The notes: generated by a model not told the origin, from the sequence alone. A DNA stretch of 64,000 bases from Caldisericum exile_A (GCF_047785965.1 NZ_JBLOBF010000006.1:1-64000), one strand, 5' to 3'. Positions 1 through 8,457 are shown, counted from the first letter of the stretch. Program-made: numbers and translations.

Positions 1-40
1 GGATATTTTGAGATTATACAAAAATTGTTATAATAAGATA

Positions 41-135
41 ACTCCGACCAAAGATACCTAAAAGGGAAACCTCATGGTGCTTTGGCGATAGGGTATAACG
101 GGAAACTATTATACCTGCCATTTTGCAAAGGAGGT
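41..135 (+). ncRNA. Moco/Tuco-type riboswitch upstream of wtpA
   Basis: A compact folded leader ends at the wtpA start codon. CTCC (42-45) can pair with GGAG (130-133), which is the core of the Shine-Dalgarno sequence. CCAAAG (48-53) pairs with CTTTGG (80-85) and encloses a GAAA-capped hairpin (63-72). GGTATAA (92-98) pairs with TTATACC (109-115), and TGC (116-118) with GCA (125-127). The order of stems, the GGCGATAGGG junction and the CTGCC segment resemble the moco RNA motif, which senses molybdenum or tungsten cofactor. Closing the outer stem would hide the ribosome binding site, so ligand binding should lower translation. No covariance-model search was run. The tungstate-transport genes downstream support the call. 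Confidence 0.8.
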
Positions 136-140
136 AAGAG

Positions 141-1511
141 ATGAAAAAAGTATTAAATGTTTTGCTGTTGTTAGTTTTCCTTCTAACTGTCAGTTTTAAC
201 TTTTCATTTGGTAGCAAAGTTGCTCTCGGTGATTCAAACGGTGTTGTTGAGCTTTCAATTGGAAAAAATGTTGCTTCTGTGAATTTTAAACCGGTTCCTC
301 TTGAGAGTAAACCTATTATTCAAAATGGAAGAACTCTTGTTCCTTTAAGATTTGTATCCGAAGCTTTCGGCGGCTATGTAGATTACAATCCAAATGACAA
401 AACTATTACTCTTGTTTTCGATTTGCATACAATTATCCTAAAGATTGGATCAAAGGTTGCAATTGTTGACGGAAAAGAATTACCACTTGATATTGCTCCC
501 TTTATTGAAAAACAATCAGGAAGAACGCTTGTGCCAGTGAGATTTATTTCGGAATCAATTGGTGCAAATGTGGAATGGAATCCCTCAAATAGGACGATCA
601 AAATTATTTACCAACAGAAACCACTTGCAAATAAAAAATCTTTGACATTAAAGGTAATTCATGCAGGAAGCCTAACACAACCTTTAAGAAGTCTTGAAAA
701 CAATTTCAAGAATTATTATGCAAAACTAAATGTAGATATTACTTTTGAGGATTTTTCAGCAGGAAGCGTTGATGCAGTAAAACAGATAACTGAACTAAAA
801 AAAGAATATGATGTTGTTGCACTTGCTGATTTTTTCCTTATTCCACAGTATCTTATACCAAAGTACACTGATTGGTACATCGTTTTTGCCACAAACAAAC
901 TTGTATTGTGCTATACCGATAAGAGCAAATATGCAAATGAAATAAATTCAAATAATTGGTATGAAATACTATTAAGAAAAGATGTTGATTTTGGATATTC
1001 AGAACCAAACTCAGATCCATGTGGTTATAGGACACTTCTTATGTTCCAACTTGCAGAGCAGTATTATAAAAAGCCTGGACTCTACCAAAGCCTTTTAAAT
1101 GCAACTAAACCGAAAAATATTCGTCCAAAATCAGTTGAGCTCGTTGCTTTACTTCAAGCAAATGAGCTTGACTATGCCTTTGAATATGAGTCAGTTGCCG
1201 TGCAAAATAATCTAAAATATATCTCTTTTCCAGACGAACTCAATCTCGGAAATCCTGATCTTACGGACTGGTATGAAAAAGCATCTTTAACACTAAAGGA
1301 TGGTACAGTTGTAAAAGGTGCGCCAATTCTATATGGACTTACGATTCCAAACAATGCACCAGAAAAAGAGTTTGCACAAAGATTTGTACTATATTTACTT
1401 AAATACGGTCAAAGTGTTTTTGAGAAATCAGGGCAACCTTTTGTTCCATTCAAAGCATATCCAGATATTTATAAATTACCTGCACCTGTAAGAATGGGGA
1501 TTATGAAATAA
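141..1511 (+). CDS. wtpA: Tungstate/molybdate-binding protein WtpA with N-terminal copper amine oxidase-like domain
   Basis: Extracytoplasmic binding protein of a WtpABC importer for tungstate and/or molybdate. Residues 1-24 form a Sec signal peptide without a lipobox Cys. Residues about 35-155 hold two copper-amine-oxidase-N-like repeats, each with a GRTLVP-R-F-SE core. The anion-binding domain (about 165-456) begins with HAGSL and contains GSVDAVKQITEL, ADWY-like TDWYIVFA, and NSDPCGYR, all typical of WtpA. The start follows AAAGGAGG at 128-134, which is part of the riboswitch. The domain fusion is not typical of WtpA in general. In gram-positive-type cells a lipid anchor is usual, so the extra domain may retain the protein at the surface (inference). 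Confidence 0.9.
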   Translation: MKKVLNVLLLLVFLLTVSFNFSFGSKVALGDSNGVVELSIGKNVASVNFKPVPLESKPIIQNGRTLVPLRFVSEAFGGYVDYNPNDKTITLVFDLHTIILKIGSKVAIVDGKELPLDIAPFIEKQSGRTLVPVRFISESIGANVEWNPSNRTIKIIYQQKPLANKKSLTLKVIHAGSLTQPLRSLENNFKNYYAKLNVDITFEDFSAGSVDAVKQITELKKEYDVVALADFFLIPQYLIPKYTDWYIVFATNKLVLCYTDKSKYANEINSNNWYEILLRKDVDFGYSEPNSDPCGYRTLLMFQLAEQYYKKPGLYQSLLNATKPKNIRPKSVELVALLQANELDYAFEYESVAVQNNLKYISFPDELNLGNPDLTDWYEKASLTLKDGTVVKGAPILYGLTIPNNAPEKEFAQRFVLYLLKYGQSVFEKSGQPFVPFKAYPDIYKLPAPVRMGIMK

Positions 1512-1545
1512 AATTTTCAATAATTACTTCACCTACTCTTGATTT

Positions 1546-1569
1546 CCCCCTGCAATAAATTGCAGGGGG
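1546..1569 (+). terminator. Strong hairpin after wtpA
   Basis: CCCCCTGCAA pairs perfectly with TTGCAGGGGG around a TAAA loop, 34 bases past the wtpA stop. The following bases are AATAATAAAG rather than a clean T tract, so it may act as an imperfect terminator or an mRNA-stabilising stem that keeps wtpA more abundant than downstream genes. Confidence 0.6.
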
Positions 1570-1602
1570 AATAATAAAGTTAAAAAAGAGGGGGTGTTTT
1601 TT

Positions 1603-1918
1603 ATGAAACTGATTAAAAATTGTATTAATTTTGGTAATCCTTTTTTCTTTTGTTGAATTCTCTTTCAGTGTAGCTTTTTCGAGGACTTTTTCATCTAACA
1701 TCAAAATTACTAAAGGCACTGTAAAACAGGCTTTTTAAGAACATTTGGGGGGAATAGACTCATAGGAAGGAAACTCAATTGTGCTAATATCCGATGGAGG
1801 CTACTTTATTAAAGGCAAAATAAAAATAGCTGAAGATATTGTACAAAAAGATGTCTTCTTTGCGAAATTCAATTCGAATGATGATTTAGAATATTGGTTA
1901 AAAGCGGCTTCGGAATGA
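1603..1918 (+). pseudogene. Remnant of a small secreted protein gene
   Basis: A ribosome binding site (GAGGGGGTG, 1588-1596) and an ATG at 1603 start a reading frame that soon fails. Skipping one A in the A-run at 1615-1619 gives a typical signal peptide (KIVLILVILFSFVEF...). The same frame continues to the repeat cluster near 1905 with protein-like composition (SIVLISDGGYFIKGK, DVFFAKFNSNDDLEYWL). It is interrupted by TAA at about 1736 and by TAG shortly after. One frameshift and two nonsense codons, plus apparent truncation by the repeat element, indicate a dead gene. The family is not recognised. It lies between wtpA and wtpB, so it is a late insertion into, or an unusual member of, that operon. 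Confidence 0.55.
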
Positions 1919-2205
1919 CAACCATTTTGAGGGGGCAAAAAACTGCCCCCTCAATACTCCCCCAAATACACCAAAGAATTGTCAATCCGAGGAACGAAGC
2001 GACGAGGATTCTCCTCCAAATGGAGGAGGGAGACCCTCCTCCAACTCCACCCATACGACGGAGATTCCTCAGGCTAAAGCCTTCGGAATGACAAACAGAA
2101 ATAACCTTCAGAATAAACATAACCAGTCATTTCGAACGAAGTGAGAAATCTCCTCTTTCTGGGGAAGTTCGAAGGGGGAAAATCGTAAGCCCCTCTAGAT
2201 TTAGG
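1905..2205. repeat. Mosaic palindromic intergenic repeat cluster 1
   Basis: Begins inside the dead gene with CTTCGGAATGACA and contains G/C-run hairpins such as TTTTGAGGGGGC...GCCCCCTCAA. It also carries a stem-loop AATCC (1984-1988) / GGATT (2006-2010) flanked by TGTCA and CTCC. The same modules return in six other clusters of this window. It separates wtpA from wtpB and contains no credible gene; short open frames here are by-products of the repeat. Confidence 0.85.
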
Positions 2206-2312
2206 TATGTCTCATTTTGCTTGACGTCACAGCTTCTTTGCTCATTTTTCGAAGGAGGTTTTAGGGCACACTCAAATTTATATAAAGATATTTAAAAAAA
2301 TATCTCTTTTAT

Positions 2313-2318
2313 TATAAT
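2313..2318 (+). promoter_or_regulatory. -10 element giving a leaderless wtpB transcript
   Basis: A perfect TATAAT ends six bases before the wtpB ATG, so transcription would start at or next to the start codon. No Shine-Dalgarno sequence lies upstream of the ATG. The -35 region is AT-rich with no clear consensus. An own promoter makes sense because the dead gene and the repeats separate wtpB from wtpA. Confidence 0.6.
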
Positions 2319-2324
2319 TAATCT

Positions 2325-3101
2325 ATGAAAGTGTTTTTTAGATGGATACTTGCGGTATTTGCTTTGATTAGTATACTATTTATAATTTTTCCACTTTTGA
2401 GACTCATTACTTATCCTAAACTTACGCTTATAGTATCATCTTTGAGAGACCCACTTAATTTAAAAGCAATTTTTAATAGCATATTTTTTGCATTTATATC
2501 CTCTATCTTGAGTGTCATATTCGGCATCCCTCTTGCCTATCTTATTGCAAAAGACCACTTTGGAAAGCTTGGAAGTATTATTGAAGCAATCTGTGATACA
2601 CCTTTAGCAACACCTCATATTGTTGCTGGCATCGCCCTTCTTCTTGTGTTTGGAAAGGATGGTCTTATTGGAAAAATTCTCTATAATACACTCAATATAA
2701 AATTGATGGGGACAGGTTTTGCAGTTGTCATTGCGATGATGTATCTTTCATTCCCATTTTTTGTGGATACTGTAAAGGAAGGCTTTAAAAATATGGACCA
2801 ATCTCTTGAAAACGCATCACGAATCTTAGGTGCAGGCGAATTGCATACTTTTTTTCTTGTTAATATTCCTCTTATAAAAGGACATATTATTTCTGGATTT
2901 CTTTCGGCATTCGCAAGAGCGATTTCAGAGTTTGGCGCAGTAATTATTGTTGCATACTATCCAATGACTGCACCAATTCGTATATATGATGCTTATACGC
3001 AATACAATCTCGAAACTTCAATATCAATTGCTGCGACCCTTCTTATAATATCCCTTCTTATTTTTGTCATCCTCAGAATAATTGGAAGGAGAGTAAAATG
3101 A
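2325..3101 (+). CDS. wtpB: Tungstate/molybdate ABC transporter permease WtpB
   Basis: Membrane subunit of the WtpABC importer, 258 residues, with about six transmembrane helices. The binding-protein-dependent transport EAA loop is visible as LENASRILGAGELHTFF (about 160-176). The stretch EFGAVIIVAYYPMTAPIRIY near 205-225 is characteristic of ModB/WtpB permeases. The gene overlaps wtpC by four bases (ATGA), so the two are translationally coupled. There is no ribosome binding site; the start is set by the reading frame and by the adjacent -10 box. ModB is the alternative name, but the WtpA partner favours WtpB. Confidence 0.88.
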   Translation: MKVFFRWILAVFALISILFIIFPLLRLITYPKLTLIVSSLRDPLNLKAIFNSIFFAFISSILSVIFGIPLAYLIAKDHFGKLGSIIEAICDTPLATPHIVAGIALLLVFGKDGLIGKILYNTLNIKLMGTGFAVVIAMMYLSFPFFVDTVKEGFKNMDQSLENASRILGAGELHTFFLVNIPLIKGHIISGFLSAFARAISEFGAVIIVAYYPMTAPIRIYDAYTQYNLETSISIAATLLIISLLIFVILRIIGRRVK

Positions 3102-4165
3102 GTGTTTTACTTTCGATACAAAATCTCTATGCACATATTGGCAAATTTTCTTTAAAAGATATAAGCATAGAATTAAACAAGGGCGAAATTATTGCAATAC
3201 TTGGGGAAAATGGGTCTGGAAAAACAACACTACTTAACACCATTGCAGGATTTTTACCCATAGATAAAGGTCGCATTATCCTTGACGGGATTGACATTGC
3301 AAGAAAAGAACCTGAAGATAGAAACATAGGATATATATTCCAGACGCTTGCGCTCTTTCCTCACTTAAATGTTGAGCAAAATATAAAGTTTGGCTTGCGT
3401 TTTAGGTCTGTTAAAGATGCTTCAACCCGATTTAACGAACTTGTCAATTTTTTTAAACTCGAAAGTCTTCTCAAAAGATATCCTGAAGAACTGAGTGGTG
3501 GAGAAAAACAAAAGGTAGCCATTGCACGAACGCTTATTCTTGATCCACCTTTAATCCTCTTTGATGAGCCAACTTCTCAACTTTCACCAAGAGAAAAGGA
3601 GCGCATTGCATTTGAAATAAAAGAAATTATAAAAACATTTAAAAAAAGCGCTCTTTTTGTAACACATAGCCTTGATGAAGCAAGTATCGTAGGTGATAGA
3701 ATTGCCGTTTTAAGTAAAGGTGAGTTACTTCAAATCGGAGAACCTTCTGAAATTTTCTTCACCCCTGAGAATGTTGAGGTTGCCTATCTTACAGGTGTAA
3801 ATGTCATAAAAGGTTATGTCATAGAAGTTGAAGGGAATATTTCAAAGATAGATATTGGAAATGAATATATTTATGTTTTGCAAGAATACAACGTGGGAGA
3901 TAGTGTTGTGGTATTTATTCATCCACAGGATATAACCCTTTCAAAAACTCCTTTTCAGTCTTCTGCAAGAAATCAATTTGAAGGAATTGTTTATAAAATT
4001 GTAAATAAAAATGGAATTGCAACAATCACGGTAAAAATTGCTGAAAACTTTTGCATTAATGCCCTTATTACTAAAAGATCCTTTGAGGAATTAAACATAC
4101 AGTTAGGAGGAAAAGTTTATCTTACGTTTAAAATTACTGCAATACATTCGTTGAAAGTTTCTTAA
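3098..4165 (+). CDS. wtpC: Tungstate/molybdate ABC transporter ATP-binding protein WtpC
   Basis: ATPase that powers tungstate import. Walker A GENGSGKT (36-43), Q-loop FQ near 81, signature LSGGE (132-136), Walker B LILFDE (152-157) and the switch His in VTHSL are all present. The C-terminal 120 residues resemble a TOBE/molybdate-binding regulatory domain of ModC/WtpC proteins. Its 3' end overlaps the convergent epimerase gene by 32 bases. The D-loop reads SQLS rather than the common SALD, a small variation. Confidence 0.88.
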   Translation: MSVLLSIQNLYAHIGKFSLKDISIELNKGEIIAILGENGSGKTTLLNTIAGFLPIDKGRIILDGIDIARKEPEDRNIGYIFQTLALFPHLNVEQNIKFGLRFRSVKDASTRFNELVNFFKLESLLKRYPEELSGGEKQKVAIARTLILDPPLILFDEPTSQLSPREKERIAFEIKEIIKTFKKSALFVTHSLDEASIVGDRIAVLSKGELLQIGEPSEIFFTPENVEVAYLTGVNVIKGYVIEVEGNISKIDIGNEYIYVLQEYNVGDSVVVFIHPQDITLSKTPFQSSARNQFEGIVYKIVNKNGIATITVKIAENFCINALITKRSFEELNIQLGGKVYLTFKITAIHSLKVS

Positions 4166-5147
4166 AAGGCTTATTCCCTCTATAATTTTCTTTAAACCAC
4201 ATATATGCATCTTTGAGTGATTTTTGTAATGGCCTTGATGAGTATCCTAACTCTCTGGTTGCCTTGTCTTTTTGCACATTACAGTTTGATTTGAGAACCG
4301 AAAGAGAATAAAGGGTAAAAAGAGGCTTTTCATGTGTGATTCGTGAAATAATAGGAGTTAAAAGTGCAGTGAATTTGGCAAAAGAGTATGGGATTTTTAT
4401 ATGTGGAATCTTCTTTCCTGAAATGCTTCTTAGAGTGTTGAGAATTTCTTTAACGGTTATTTTTTCTCCTGAAAGAATATAAATTTGACCCGTTTTTCCT
4501 CTTTCCATTGCAAGGATTTCACCTATTGCAACATCCCTTACATCAACAAAATCATAAGCACCATCAACATAGAAAAATACTTTGCTTTTTATGTATTTAA
4601 GAATAAGTGTTCCCATTTCTGATATCTTAAAATCATATGGACCAATAATTCCAGTAGGTGCAACTATTACTGCATTAAGCCCATTTTCTACACCTTTAAG
4701 CACTTCAATAGTTGCAAGCGCTTTAGACTTTGCATATTCACCATATTCAGGATCAAGTGGAGTACCCTCTGTTATAGGTACTTGATTAGGTGGCTCTTTA
4801 AATGCGTGAATCGAACTTGTATAGACAAGCCTCTTAACTTTGTTTTTGATACATGCTTCAACCACATTCCTCGTACCCAAAACATTTACTTTGTATAACT
4901 TTTCCCATTCTCCTTTGATTATCGAGACAATGCCTGCTGTATGATAAACGTAATCAACACCAAAAAGCATCTTATTTATGCTTTCAAAATCAGTTATATC
5001 GGAAAATCTAACTTCAACGTCAAGCCCATTAAGTGGAGTAAGATCCTCACCTTTTGGGACTATGCAAATTACTTTTTCTCCTCTTTTTAGAAGTTCTCTT
5101 ATAAGGACATTGCCAAGGTGTCCTGTTCCTCCTATCACTGCTATCAT
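4134..5147 (-). CDS. NAD(P)-dependent epimerase/dehydratase (dihydroflavonol reductase-like)
   Basis: Extended short-chain dehydrogenase of 337 residues. The Rossmann motif GGTGHLG is at 6-12, a conserved YTSS strand carries the catalytic Ser, and the active-site pair is in YAKSKA (YxxxK). Members reduce or epimerise nucleotide sugars, flavonol-like ketones or hopanoid precursors; the substrate cannot be read from the sequence. The ATG overlaps the stop of the upstream tetR by four bases, so the two genes form one transcription unit and the regulator probably controls this enzyme. A TAAGGAGGAG ribosome site lies just upstream. Confidence 0.8.
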   Translation of the reverse strand: MIAVIGGTGHLGNVLIRELLKRGEKVICIVPKGEDLTPLNGLDVEVRFSDITDFESINKMLFGVDYVYHTAGIVSIIKGEWEKLYKVNVLGTRNVVEACIKNKVKRLVYTSSIHAFKEPPNQVPITEGTPLDPEYGEYAKSKALATIEVLKGVENGLNAVIVAPTGIIGPYDFKISEMGTLILKYIKSKVFFYVDGAYDFVDVRDVAIGEILAMERGKTGQIYILSGEKITVKEILNTLRSISGKKIPHIKIPYSFAKFTALLTPIISRITHEKPLFTLYSLSVLKSNCNVQKDKATRELGYSSRPLQKSLKDAYMWFKENYRGNKPFKKLSTNVLQ

Positions 5148-5700
5148 TTACTCCTCCTTAATCCATCTAAGATGAGTTTTTCCATTTTTTGTTTGTTAAT
5201 TTCTTTTTTGAAGAAAAATGTTTCTATCCAAATTGAAAGAGAAATACCTGTAATGTATATGACACTTTCTTCGTCTGCATTTTGGATGGTATTTCTTAGA
5301 AATTCTTCAATGAGTTTTTTGATGCTATCGAAGATTACATTTCCAAGAGCTTTTTCGCTTCCGTTTTCTAAAAACATACCAAAGTCTCTTAGAGATACAA
5401 TAATTGATGGCCCATAAGATTTTGCAAGTTCTATATTAAGTGAAACAAATTCTTCAAAAGATTTTTCGACGTCTTTGTTTTCAAATGAGAATTGCGACAA
5501 CTCTTCATAAATATTTTTAAGAGTCTTTGAAACAATTTCCTTCAATAGTTCTTCTTTTGAAGAAAAGTAAGTGTAGAAACTCCCTTTTGCAATTCCTAAA
5601 ACGTTGTAATATCCTCAACTGAGGTATTAGGGAATCCTTTTTCAAGAAAAAGCTTCTCGCTTACTTCAATAATTTGCTCTCTTTTGTTTATCTCATTCAT
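5144..5700 (-). pseudogene. TetR-family regulator broken by a single-base frameshift
   Basis: The N-terminal part starts at 5700 (MNEINKREQIIEVSEKLFLEKGFPNTSVEDIT) and is a TetR helix-turn-helix beginning. Near 5607-5612 the frame shifts: the sequence reads ACAACG where ACAAACG would restore the motif VLGIAKGSFYTYFSSKEELL. The rest continues in another frame to 5144. If intact it would be about 185 residues, normal for the family. The missing A could be a true mutation, an assembly error or a strain variant. It overlaps the epimerase start and has a TetR-type operator upstream, so it probably regulated its own operon. Confidence 0.75.
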
Positions 5701-5825
5701 CAATATCTCCAAATTTAAGTCATAAGAATCAAACAAACAATCACACTCATAAATCCTATCCTCATGCACTCATTTTTAAATATAACTTATCACTATCAAA
5801 TGTGCTTTAAATCTTCCAATCTCTT

Positions 5826-5851
5826 TGACTGACTGGTCAGTCATATTATAG
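5826..5851 (-). promoter_or_regulatory. Palindromic TetR operator next to a -10 box
   Basis: TGACTGACTGGTCAGTCA (5826-5843) is a perfect inverted repeat of TGACTGA around CTGG, a common TetR-family operator form. On the minus strand a TATAAT (5850-5845) lies directly upstream of it, so a bound repressor would cover the start site. The broken tetR begins about 125 bases downstream. Confidence 0.75.
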
Positions 5852-6344
5852 CACTTTTTGGATTTTTTTAAATAATTTCAAAGTTTTTGAAGTAAAAAAA
5901 TTTAAATCTTGAATTAATATTTTGAGGAATTCTTCTAAATATATGGTATTTATGGTATTAATATTTTTTATCTTGCTTAACAAACATCACAACACTATCA
6001 ATTGGAAATGTAGATTTTGTTAAGTTCAAGATGCTAAGCGAAAAGTTATTTAAGAAGGCTAACTTCATTTTTTGCTATAAATGTAAGTTATAGAAAGAAG
6101 ATTTAAATTATTTCTAAAAAGACGGTTTTTTAAAAACTTAGCAAAATTCCCAAAATTTTAAGGAACTTTTTTGTGAGTTTGTAGGTCTAATATATGAGAG
6201 AAAAAGTTTTAAGGAATTTTTTTAAACTACTTGACATAAGAGTTTGATAAAATGTAGTGAAAAAGAAAATTATTAACTTTGAAAAAAGGAGAGAACTCAA
6301 GGAAAAATAGTTTTAAAGTATCTACTTGCGTAACAAGAGGAGCA
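5852..6344. other. AT-rich intergenic stretch without a clear gene
   Basis: About 490 bases between the tetR promoter and repeat cluster 2. It has only short open frames, including a 36-codon minus-strand frame (5958-6068) without a ribosome site. Two short similar segments, TTAAGGAACTTTTTT and TTTTAAGGAATTTTTTT, occur near 6158 and 6207. No RNA gene was recognised. Confidence 0.5.
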
Positions 6345-6592
6345 AAATACCTCAATAGAGGGGGTAAAAGCTTCCCTTTGAACTTTCCCAAAAGGAGGAG
6401 ATTTCTCAGTCGCTTTCGCTCCTTCGAAATGACAATAATTGGAAGAGGGCACATCCCCCTTCCAACTTTCCCCTAAAAACAAAAAGAATAACTTTTCACT
6501 TTCATTTGTCATTCTGAAGCCAATTTTTATTTGTCGTTCCGAAGCCGAAGGCGAGGAATCTCCTCAGTTTTGGGGGAGTGTTGAGGGGGTAC
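6345..6592. repeat. Mosaic palindromic intergenic repeat cluster 2
   Basis: Contains GAGATTTCTCAGTCGCTTTCGCTCCTTCGAAATGACA, read here as the modules GAGATTTC and GAAATGACA with a variable loop. An ACTTTCCCCTAAAAACAAA module and a CCGAAGCCGAAGGCGAGGAATC stem-loop follow. The same order of modules is seen near 58040-58190, partly in the other orientation elsewhere. Confidence 0.85.
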
Positions 6593-6737
6593 CTTAACCC
6601 AAAAAAGCGAGGGCAAGGCTCCGGAGATAAGGGAGGTAAAAAGGGAAAAAGAAAAGCGAAAAGAAAGTAAAACAAATTTAAAAAGAAATTTTTAAGAAAA
6701 GGGAAATTAAAATAAAATCTTTAATAAGGAGGTTAAT

Positions 6738-7394
6738 TTGAAAGCAAAAAGACTAATAATAGTTGCAATTTTATTGTTTGTTTTGGTTTTGGCTAATTCA
6801 GGAAGTTTTAAAGTCAAAGCAAATGATGAGTATAGTCAATCATATGTTGACGCATACAACCTTAAGCATACTCAAGAACTTCTGAATGAAGCATTAGATA
6901 AAGCAATTCTCTTAAATAAGAATAATCTATCTACAAGACCAAAGTTTTCGATAGATGATGTAGTTGCTTATAGTTATACGTTCGATCATTACGACTTTGG
7001 AAGTGGTTTTGTTAATAATAAGGGATATTGGATAAAGTCCATATCGGCAAACAATCCTTTACCTTATCCTTCCCCTTTAACTTTAACTGTGAATGAAATC
7101 CAGGCACTTAGCGGTAGCGTTTCAGTGAATGCAGAGATAACAGCTTCTCTGAAGAGTGCCATAGTAAGTAAAATCGAATCTAAGATGGGTGTTACTGTAA
7201 CTTTCTACAAGTCATACGAAACAGGTACACAGGCAACATATTCTATAAATGTTCCTGCATACCAAGAATGGACTATCACTGCCTGGTATCCATCTGTTTC
7301 TTCATCAGGAACGGCATATTCCAAATGGATTGATACAAATGGAAACACTGGAATTACAGCAAAACCTTGCGGTAACCCCAAGAGTTGCAAGTAG
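6738..7394 (+). CDS. Secreted protein of unknown function
   Basis: 218 residues with a clear signal peptide (1-26, cleavage near VKA-ND). It starts at TTG, supported by AAGGAGG at 6727-6733. The mature part has a short helical segment, then a Ser/Thr-rich, beta-strand-like region (about 120-200) containing SVNAEITASLKSAI and YSINVPAYQEWTITAWY. It ends in a small Cys pair (PCGNPKSC). The alternating pattern recalls beta-pore or aerolysin-like folds, but no motif decides this. It is followed after 78 bases by another exported-protein locus and may be co-transcribed with it. Confidence 0.6.
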   Translation: MKAKRLIIVAILLFVLVLANSGSFKVKANDEYSQSYVDAYNLKHTQELLNEALDKAILLNKNNLSTRPKFSIDDVVAYSYTFDHYDFGSGFVNNKGYWIKSISANNPLPYPSPLTLTVNEIQALSGSVSVNAEITASLKSAIVSKIESKMGVTVTFYKSYETGTQATYSINVPAYQEWTITAWYPSVSSSGTAYSKWIDTNGNTGITAKPCGNPKSCK

Positions 7395-7472
7395 TGGTTT
7401 TTCACTAATCTATTTTGATGCACATCAAGGGTCAACACAGCCATAATTTAAAAGAGTAAGGAGGATCTTAAG

Positions 7473-7793
7473 ATGAAAACAAAATTATTTACAACCACTT
7501 TAATTAGTTTTCTAATAGTAATTATTGTTGTAGCATCGATTGTAACATTAAATTTTTCGTTGAAAAATTCTGAGAAGATAACATACGGTAGCTTCCTTCA
7601 AGAGATTGTAAGAATTTCAAAATTTGTAAGCGAAGATTATAAAATATATAGCCTAACAGATCCTTCTTACTTTGTTACTCACTCTGTACTTGTCACAGGT
7701 TTAATTGATATTAATAATCTCAAAAAATATAATACCTATCTTAAAGTGGATCCTAAACTAATAAGCGAAGATAAATTAGATGAAAAAAAGTAA
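7473..7793 (+). CDS. Membrane-anchored protein, N-terminal part of a split gene
   Basis: 106 residues that start with a hydrophobic segment (7-29) able to anchor or export the protein. A good ribosome site (AAGGAGG) precedes the ATG. The frame ends at TAA right after a run of seven A (7783-7789). The next frame overlaps by 14 bases and continues the composition without its own signal peptide. Loss or gain of one A would fuse both into a protein of about 240 residues. The family is not recognised. Confidence 0.55.
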   Translation: MKTKLFTTTLISFLIVIIVVASIVTLNFSLKNSEKITYGSFLQEIVRISKFVSEDYKIYSLTDPSYFVTHSVLVTGLIDINNLKKYNTYLKVDPKLISEDKLDEKK

Positions 7794-8202
7794 AAAGTTG
7801 GCAAAGGAATTTGGGGTTGATCCAGTAGAAATTTCATATCAATATCCTGATCAAAAACAGGCTTTTAAAGGTTATCCAACTTGTTTTAAAACTATTTTTT
7901 ATAGCACTAAGGATGCTGAATTTATAGAAGTGTTTTTCCAATATGATCAGCAGTTAAATTTGAAATCGAACCTATTTTATGACGATTTACATCTCCCAAT
8001 AAGCGTTTTAAAAAACAATTTTGATAAAATAGGAGTTTCAATTCCAAAACTTCAAAATACAGAAGAAAAAGATTGTAAATTAGGTATCTTTACCTTTTCC
8101 AAAAAAGGTATGCTTATGAGCATTTTTTATTATGTTCCAGATAATGCAAACTTTCGATTTTTAGATTCTTTTATTCCATTCGTTTATAATGAAAATAATT
8201 GA
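7780..8202 (+). CDS. Continuation of the split exported protein
   Basis: 140 residues without signal peptide or known motif. The ATG at 7780 sits inside the preceding gene and has no ribosome site of its own. The protein is soluble-looking with aromatic-rich strands (FKTIFYSTKDAEFIEVFFQY) and one Cys pair. It is most simply the C-terminal part of the gene that starts at 7473, joined by a frameshift at the A7 run. The other reading is a translationally coupled second gene, which would place an apparently extracellular-type domain in the cytoplasm. Confidence 0.5.
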   Translation: MKKSKKLAKEFGVDPVEISYQYPDQKQAFKGYPTCFKTIFYSTKDAEFIEVFFQYDQQLNLKSNLFYDDLHLPISVLKNNFDKIGVSIPKLQNTEEKDCKLGIFTFSKKGMLMSIFYYVPDNANFRFLDSFIPFVYNENN

Positions 8203-8457
8203 AGAATTTTTAAAAAAACAGAATAAATTCTTTTAATCTTGCGTAATAAGAGAACTTCTCCAAAAGTGGAGTCTTCTCACTACGTTAAAGTGAGATAAGT
8301 TTTGTTCATTAAGATAACAAAGTAAGGGAAGTAATACACTTGTCCAACATAGCAAAAAATAAACCAGTTCTTATTTTTGGAACTAAATAAATGCTTGCAT
8401 TCAAAAAGGCATTAAAAGGTAAAAATGTTTCAAAAAAGATTTAGGTAAATATCTTCT

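Noticed and set aside
1869..2120. Open frames on both strands in the repeat clusters (also near 6227-6512, 14782-15057, 38215-38621, 62710-63343)
   Set aside because: They consist of translated repeat modules and recur with the same peptides wherever the repeats occur. They lack ribosome sites and typical codon usage.
5958..6068. 36-codon minus-strand frame upstream of the tetR promoter
   Set aside because: The composition is protein-like, but there is no ribosome site, no promoter and no recognisable family; it may be a gene remnant.
6231..6259. Promoter-like TTGACA before repeat cluster 2
   Set aside because: The only AT-rich -10 candidate (TAAAAT at 6248-6253) is 11 bases away, too close for a sigma-70 promoter, and no gene follows.
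6590..6640. Riboswitch-like sequence with GGGCAAGGCTCCGGAGA before the secreted protein gene
   Set aside because: It recalls parts of c-di-GMP-I RNAs, but the other conserved segments and the stems are missing.
8340..8445. Short plus-strand coding-like pieces after the split gene
   Set aside because: Two small frames separated by a stop, without support from a ribosome site or known motif.
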